Assembly (NCBI GenBank): GCA_009363875.1
Contig: CM018680.1
Location: forward strand, 14,455,608 to 14,519,607
Origin: Mikania micrantha
Lineage: Eukaryota; Streptophyta; Magnoliopsida; Asterales; Asteraceae
Length of the DNA: 64,000 nucleotides
Reading direction: 5' to 3'
The notes under the pieces are model-generated. The model was not told the DNA's origin. It did not search any database and saw only the letters and a list, made by a program, of their open reading frames with translations. Positions 59,101 through 64,000 of this stretch are shown here, one piece after another; the first letter of the stretch is position 1, and each line of letters opens with the position of its first letter. The position numbers were made by a program, and so were the translations under genes.

Positions 59101-61011
59101 ATGTTCTTCATGTGAAACCAAAAATGGGGGATGCATTGCTTTTTTGGAGCATGAGGCCTGATGCAACATTGGATCCAAGTAGTTTGCATGGTATGCTCAT
59201 GTGGAACGCTACATTTATCTGCATTTATTTTTTGAAAAGAAATAAACAAGGTTTTAATTAGATGTGTTAAAATGGACGCATAGGGTAAAGTTCAAAATAG
59301 GTACTAATTTGGTAAGATCTGGGTTGAACCAACACATTTTTGTTATTAAATGTAGTTTTATTTAAATAATTAATTAACTGGTCCATTATGATTAAAAAAT
59401 TGTATGATTATAATGTTTCGGAGGCCAGAAGCATTAAAACTACACTTAGGGTGACTTCAGAGTTCAGACATGTTTTTTTGAGGTACATGATGCGATCAAA
59501 TGAACGAAAACAGTAGCTGAATGATTTAATTAACAAAATCCAAACAAAAGTTTGCCCCAATTCAAGAAGGAAAATCTCCATACACATACGATTATACGAA
59601 CAATCTGAAAAACTGAATAATTGAAAACGAACACATCATGCCTACTAAATAGCTACTGCAAAATAAATAACCGCTCCAATATCTCCTCTTTGCCACTTGT
59701 ATTAGATAATGGGTCAAAACTCAAAACTAAGGCTTAAAATAGTCTTCAGCTGATCTATCAACTCCAATTGGGTTTGGGTCTTTTTGTGTTTCTTTTTGTA
59801 AACTTTTAGTGGAGTCGTAACTGTACCCTTCATAAGAAAATGGATTAAAATAACACATTGAGTTTTCGTGGTCAAACACAGTTTTAAGCGCACAAGTAGG
59901 GGTGATCATCGGGTCGGATAACGGTTTGTTCGGTTTAGGGGTGTTCAGTTTTCGAAGCGGACTCAAAAAAATCGAAATTAGATTCGATTTTGATTCGAAA
60001 ATCACCAAGTCAAAATTCGATTCGAATTTTCGTACTCGAATCGAAATTCGAATAAAATTATTTATATATATATATATTTATTATATATATAAAAGTAGTT
60101 ACTATATTTAAAAATTAGGTTTTTTAGTTAAGTAGTTTAGTTTATGAAAACTGACGGTCTATTACACAAATGTCAACCCAATTATATAATACCTATAATT
60201 TTATTAGTTTGAATGTTATCACTAGTATTACAATTTAATGTTAGTTATTTGATATTTACATGTTTATAGTGTATTTGATATTTTGAATGCATAAACATAT
60301 GTAGCAAGTATAAACAAATTTTTTTAATTAAATTTGAATCAAACCAATTCGAATTCTGAATTCGAATACAAATCGAATTCGAATGCTCTTAAAAAATTCA
60401 AAATTCGAAATCATTTGATTCGATGAACATCTCTAATCCGGATTTGAAAATTTTGGGACCCTATCCGAAACCCAACCCGACCCATCCGAATCTAGCTGAA
60501 CAAACTGAATAAGTTTGATTATTTACATCCGAATAACCCGAATAAACATGCTTTTTTGGGTTATTCGGGTTGAATTCATATTTCCGATCCAAATAAACAA
60601 GGTTTTGGATATTCGATCCGAACTAGAAAAATGGATATTCGACCCGAATAAGAATTCAGATTGGTTTTTTCCGATACAATTCGAATTTCGAATGTTTTCT
60701 GATTTCGGTTTTTTTGAACACCCTTACTCACAAGACTAATCCATTGAGTTAAAATGTAGTCGTAATAGTACCCTTCATAAGAAAATGGGTTAAAATAACA
60801 CATTGAGTTTTGGTGGTCAAACACAATTTTAAACTCAAAAGACTAATCCACTTCATGCTATAAGATCACGCTTGAATTTTGCATCATGTATTTAATATCT
60901 TCATTTGTCTAGTTAAATTTAGCTCCTTTTATTCTAGGTGGCTGTCCTGTGATTAAAGGAAATAAATGGTCGTCAACAAAGTGGATGCATGTTGAAGAAT
61001 ACAAAATATAA
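56189..61011 (+). CDS. Prolyl 4-hydroxylase, 7 exons, 297 aa
   Basis: Exons by GT-AG junctions and frame are 56189-56397, 56766-56862, 57852-57949, 58159-58256, 58509-58638, 59003-59190 and 60938-61011 (894 nt with stop). The product is a 2-oxoglutarate/Fe(II) oxygenase that hydroxylates prolines of secreted cell-wall proteins such as extensins in the ER/Golgi. A basic N-terminus and one hydrophobic span (about residues 19-45) make a type II membrane anchor. The family block WEPRAFVYHNFL follows. Iron ligands are H187 and D189 (HFD) and H273 (SLHGG); the 2-oxoglutarate lysine is K283 (KGNKWSSTKW). Exon 6 between FPAA and VKPKMGDALLFW differs from the usual tryptophan-rich segment. Introns 2 and 6 hold MITEs. 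Confidence 0.93.
57304..57791. mobile_element. hAT-type MITE 2, in P4H intron 2
   Basis: Its terminal repeats are related to those of MITE 1 (left CTAAAAATCGGGATTAATCG, right end CAACCATG). It is flanked by CTAAGTAG (57296-57303) and CTTAGTAG (57792-57799), 7 of 8 identical. It ends about 60 bp before exon 3. Confidence 0.82.
59814..60832. repeat. 74-bp direct repeats flanking MITE 3
   Basis: 59814-59887 and 60759-60832 are near-identical (both contain TACCCTTCATAAGAAAATGG). They point to a duplication of local intron sequence in addition to the MITE. Confidence 0.8.
59897..60726. mobile_element. hAT-type MITE 3, in P4H intron 6
   Basis: The ends TAGGGGTG and CACCCTTA are imperfect inverted repeats. 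They are flanked by CGCACAAG (59889-59896) and CTCACAAG (60727-60734), 7 of 8 identical. The interior is rich in TTCGAA/ATTCGAAT motifs. A second GGGGTGTTC near 59938 suggests it may be composite. Confidence 0.65.
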
Positions 61012-62050
61012 GTTTTTTTATAAGGTACGTTTTACTATTGGTATGCCTTTTAAGGGTTGTTGGTGCCAAAAATCTCATGTGCCTACAGAAATCAATGAAT
61101 TAAAGCATAGTTTTTTTTAGTCCTTTTAAATATGCCAAACAAAAGCTCTAGGAAGTTTAAGCATCAAAGTAGCTTCAATTTCGTAAAAAGGAAAAAATAT
61201 TTGCCCAAACTAAACGTCCCGCAAAATTGGATTTTAAAATATGTGAATGATGGATCGAGAATGGACGTTTATACAAGACAACAGGTGTTTAGGCCATTTG
61301 TGTTATTGATTAGATTTAGTTATTTTGGTTTGATGACTTTGATCATCTCCCTCTCTTTTTATGCTTTAGGTGATGATATGATTTTCTTACAAAGAATGTT
61401 CTCATAGGGTTTTTCGGAAGTCATGACAATTAACGTATTATTTCAGAGAATGTTGGGGATTAAGTACACGACAATTACATCAAGGTGACATCACTATGAA
61501 AGTGATCAAACAGAAAAATAACACAACCACGGATAAAGTAAATTACATGCACTGATAAAAGAGAATACATAACAACGGATATAATGATATTACAACAACG
61601 AAATAAACCTAAACTAAATTTATCAGTGGCTGTCTTCCGCCTATAATATTCAGTGGTTGTCTTCCGTTCTTGTTCATCAGTTGTTTTATCTTCGGTACTT
61701 GATCCGCGATTGTAGTTAAGTGGTCTTTCGGTGTTGACATCCGTGCTCACAAGAAGATATATGACATCCAGATCATTAAGTCAACACCTTAATCATACCT
61801 AATAGGCTTCGTGGTTGGTGGCTTAGTGTTAATTCATCCACGGTTGGGGTTCAGTGGTTTGGTATCCGCGGTTGTGGTGTAAGGGTTGGGATCCATGGTT
61901 AGGTTGTAAGGGTTAGTGGTTAAGGCTCAGTGTTTATTTATCAAAAATCAGAGGTTATGGCTCATCAGTCCTTATTTTTCCAACAATCTCTATTTGGACT
62001 AATGAAGCCAAAACTTTTTATTGAAGTCCAAACTTTAGTTTAATTTGTCC
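61012..62050. other. Intergenic DNA after P4H
   Basis: It contains the presumed P4H 3' UTR and then AT-rich DNA. Short frames, such as that at 61132-61407, have no recognisable domain. From about 61800 to 62000 there are TTGGTGGTT/GTGGTT-type simple repeats. I see no gene. Confidence 0.4.
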
Positions 62051-62052
62051 TC

Positions 62053-63132
62053 TTAGATCCAAAATGAACTCTTCAACTTTGGCACTAGACTCTGCATTTT
62101 CCAATCTTGTAGACAATAGTTTTCATCTGCTAGGTTCATTATTGAGTATGAGAAGCTGTAAGTAGTTCTTGATCCAATATTTCTCTCAATCACAATGGTG
62201 TTGGTTTTCTCCTCAAAATACCATCTTTTGATCCTTGGATCTTGAGGCAATGTATTATTATTGAGTGGGAGGACTTGGCGATTGCCTTATTTTAATAGTG
62301 GACTTTTAAGGAGAAGGCAGAGGAGGAGGGGGAGGGGGAGGAAGTGTCTTGGGGTTGAGGATGTGCAAATTGTCTGCCTTTTGGATTTGGTTTTCTTATT
62401 TATTGTAGTCCTGTACAGGCCATTCTCATAATCATAAAGGACATCAGGCTTATAGTCGTCCTCTATATAATCAAACAACTTAAACTTAGTTTGGCCATTT
62501 GCTTATGAAGTGGATGACTAGTAGAGACTCCCATAGATCACTAGGTGATCTATTATGTTGTGTATGGAGAGTTCCCTAGTCTTCTTTATTGTTGAGGCTT
62601 TAATAGGAACAAGGGTTGTTGAGGCTCGGTAGTTTCCTGAAAAAGTTTAGGGTGCTCCTTATTGGCTTTCTTGAATTTGGAAAAGTTATCATAGAGGACT
62701 TTGTCACTCCATCTAATTATTGAGTTTTTGGTATGCCAGTTATCCTATATGAGGATATGCTTTACCCTCTTCCTTTTTTCTGCATCTTTCTTCTTTCTTT
62801 CGGATGCTTTTATTCTTTTGGAGAGGGAATCAACTTCCTTCATGAGACTCGTTATGCCCTAGTTGACAAAGGTTTCAACCCTGTACTTGTCTTGATTAAG
62901 GAGGAACTTAATAAGATCTTGTCTTTTCTTTTGGCAAGACTCCTCCTGTAATTGATCATAAGCATTTATGGGTATGGGTATGGGTATAGGTCTATCTGTA
63001 GTGTATGTGTGGGTAAGGTATCAAAGTCTTCTTCATCATTTAATACCAACTTTCTTTTCTTTGGTATTATAGATGCTATGAGTATAGTGTCTTCTGAGTC
63101 TAAATCAGACTCAGTTAGGTGTATGGGTTTAT
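62053..63132 (-). pseudogene. Unidentified decayed coding-like sequence
   Basis: On the minus strand several short frames look protein-like rather than random. One at about 63150-62960 has ESDLDSEDTILIASIIPKKR. One at 62478-62287 begins FDYIEDDYKPDVLYDYENG. One at 62250-62053 has IKRWYFEEKTNTIVIERN and DENYCLQDWKMQSLVPK. They are in different frames with stops between them. I do not recognise the family. A second pararetrovirus or retroelement remnant is possible but unproven. Confidence 0.35.
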
Positions 63133-63140
63133 GTCCAGGT

Positions 63141-63804
63141 CATAGTTATCAATAGCGATGGTAGCGGTCGCTATAGCGCGCTACATAGCGTAGCGTAGAG
63201 GTACCGCTATTTGTGGTTAGCGACTAAAAAGCGTGAAGATAGCGGGATAGTCACTAAATTCGCTCAATTGTGAAGAATTAGAATGAGATTCGAACCATTT
63301 GGCATGAAATCGGGAATTTAGAAACCCTAAATCGCGAATTTGTTACCATTTAGTCGCGAATCTTAAACGAATTGCATTGAATTAGAGATGAAGAATAACC
63401 TGCAATCACGATATGAAGAATTCCCTGCAATTGCGAGTTGATGAAAGTGATGAACAGCTTCACGATGACAGGAGGAAGAGTACTGGCGATAGTTATCGCC
63501 GATTACAGCAATTGGCTCTTTTTAGGTTTTTAGATTAAGCGTGCTATTATGCATTCTTAAAGTTACAACTAAAATTATGGTAAAATTTATCTTTATTAAC
63601 CCTTAAAGTTATAATTTTGATAAAAACTTCCCTAAACTTCATTTAATTGGTTTATTTGTTTTCTTTAGATGACTAAAAATATTATTTATTGATTTTTTTA
63701 TTTAATCGCTAAACATAAAATAGCGATCGCTATTTACCGCTATTCGCTACGTAGCATATAGGTAGCTTATCGCTATTTACCGCTATTCGCTATCAATAAC
63801 TATG
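63141..63804. mobile_element. hAT-type MITE 4
   Basis: The terminal repeats are CATAGTTATCAATAGCGA and TCGCTATCAATAACTATG (the first nine bases are perfect inverted copies). They are flanked by GTCCAGGT at 63133-63140 and 63805-63812, a perfect 8-bp duplication. The ends are rich in TAGCG/CGCTA motifs. There is no transposase. Confidence 0.88.
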
Positions 63805-63812
63805 GTCCAGGT

Positions 63813-64000
63813 ATAGAATGTATGGGAGTTTTCTTTGCAAAAATCTTTTTCTGTCTTGTGAAAGAAAGTTTTATTGTGGGCTATGGTTTTGGAGGAAGTT
63901 TGGAAAGGTATGAGAGTGTTTAAGTATTGGTTTTTGGTGAAGGGTGTGATGGGGAAGGTTCTTTTGTTGAAGGGGAAAATGGTTTTGAAGTATTTATAGG
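63813..64000. other. Sequence right of MITE 4
   Basis: On the minus strand this continues the coding-like remnant left of MITE 4 (a frame resumes across the target site). No gene is identified. Confidence 0.3.

Noticed and set aside
61132..61407. 91-codon ORF after P4H
   Set aside because: No recognisable domain and no clear gene signals; probably chance.

Overview
The window is nuclear DNA of a flowering plant (a eudicot; Asteraceae is plausible from the style of the retroelements, but I cannot prove it). Evidence: one intron-containing gene for a plant prolyl 4-hydroxylase, long-terminal-repeat (LTR) retrotransposons with initiator-Met-tRNA primer sites, hAT-type MITEs with 8-bp target duplications, and a decayed endogenous pararetrovirus (Caulimoviridae). 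No bacterial-type gene, CRISPR array or rRNA gene was seen.

Layout: (1) 1-142 SINE-like piece. (2) 143-1185 and 52665-54148 are two parts of one decayed pararetrovirus on the minus strand (capsid region on the left, movement-protein region on the right). (3) Between them, 1186-52659, lies a nest of LTR elements whose ends and 5-bp target duplications can be read one by one. Outer layer E is a solo LTR of about 3 kb (target GTTTG). Inside E sit element A (1867-19753, Ty3/gypsy, minus, pol truncated) and element C (20789-51377, Ty1/copia SIRE-like, plus). Inside A sits B (5346-17065, Ty3 Tekay-like chromovirus, plus, target ACATA). Inside C sit solo LTR F (24753-27692, target AACAA) and element D (29556-43396, same family as C, minus, target AATAT). 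(4) 54149-56188 holds a MITE, a Helitron-like 3' end and a 55-bp-arm foldback. (5) 56189-61011 is the seven-exon P4H gene with MITEs in introns 2 and 6. (6) 61012-64000 has no recognised gene, only unidentified coding-like remnants and a third MITE.

The relative ages fit the nesting. By eye, the LTR pairs of the inner elements B and D differ at only a handful of sites, while those of C and A differ more.

The most interesting item is the large extra ORF (about 1,170 codons) downstream of pol in both SIRE-like elements. It is fully open in C although gag and pol of C are broken. It has a charged, coiled-coil, non-membrane architecture and is preceded in both copies by a splice-acceptor-like sequence one base before its ATG. 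Both elements also carry large arrays of a short CATTCG/CGAATG dyad in their LTRs, leaders and the space before this ORF.
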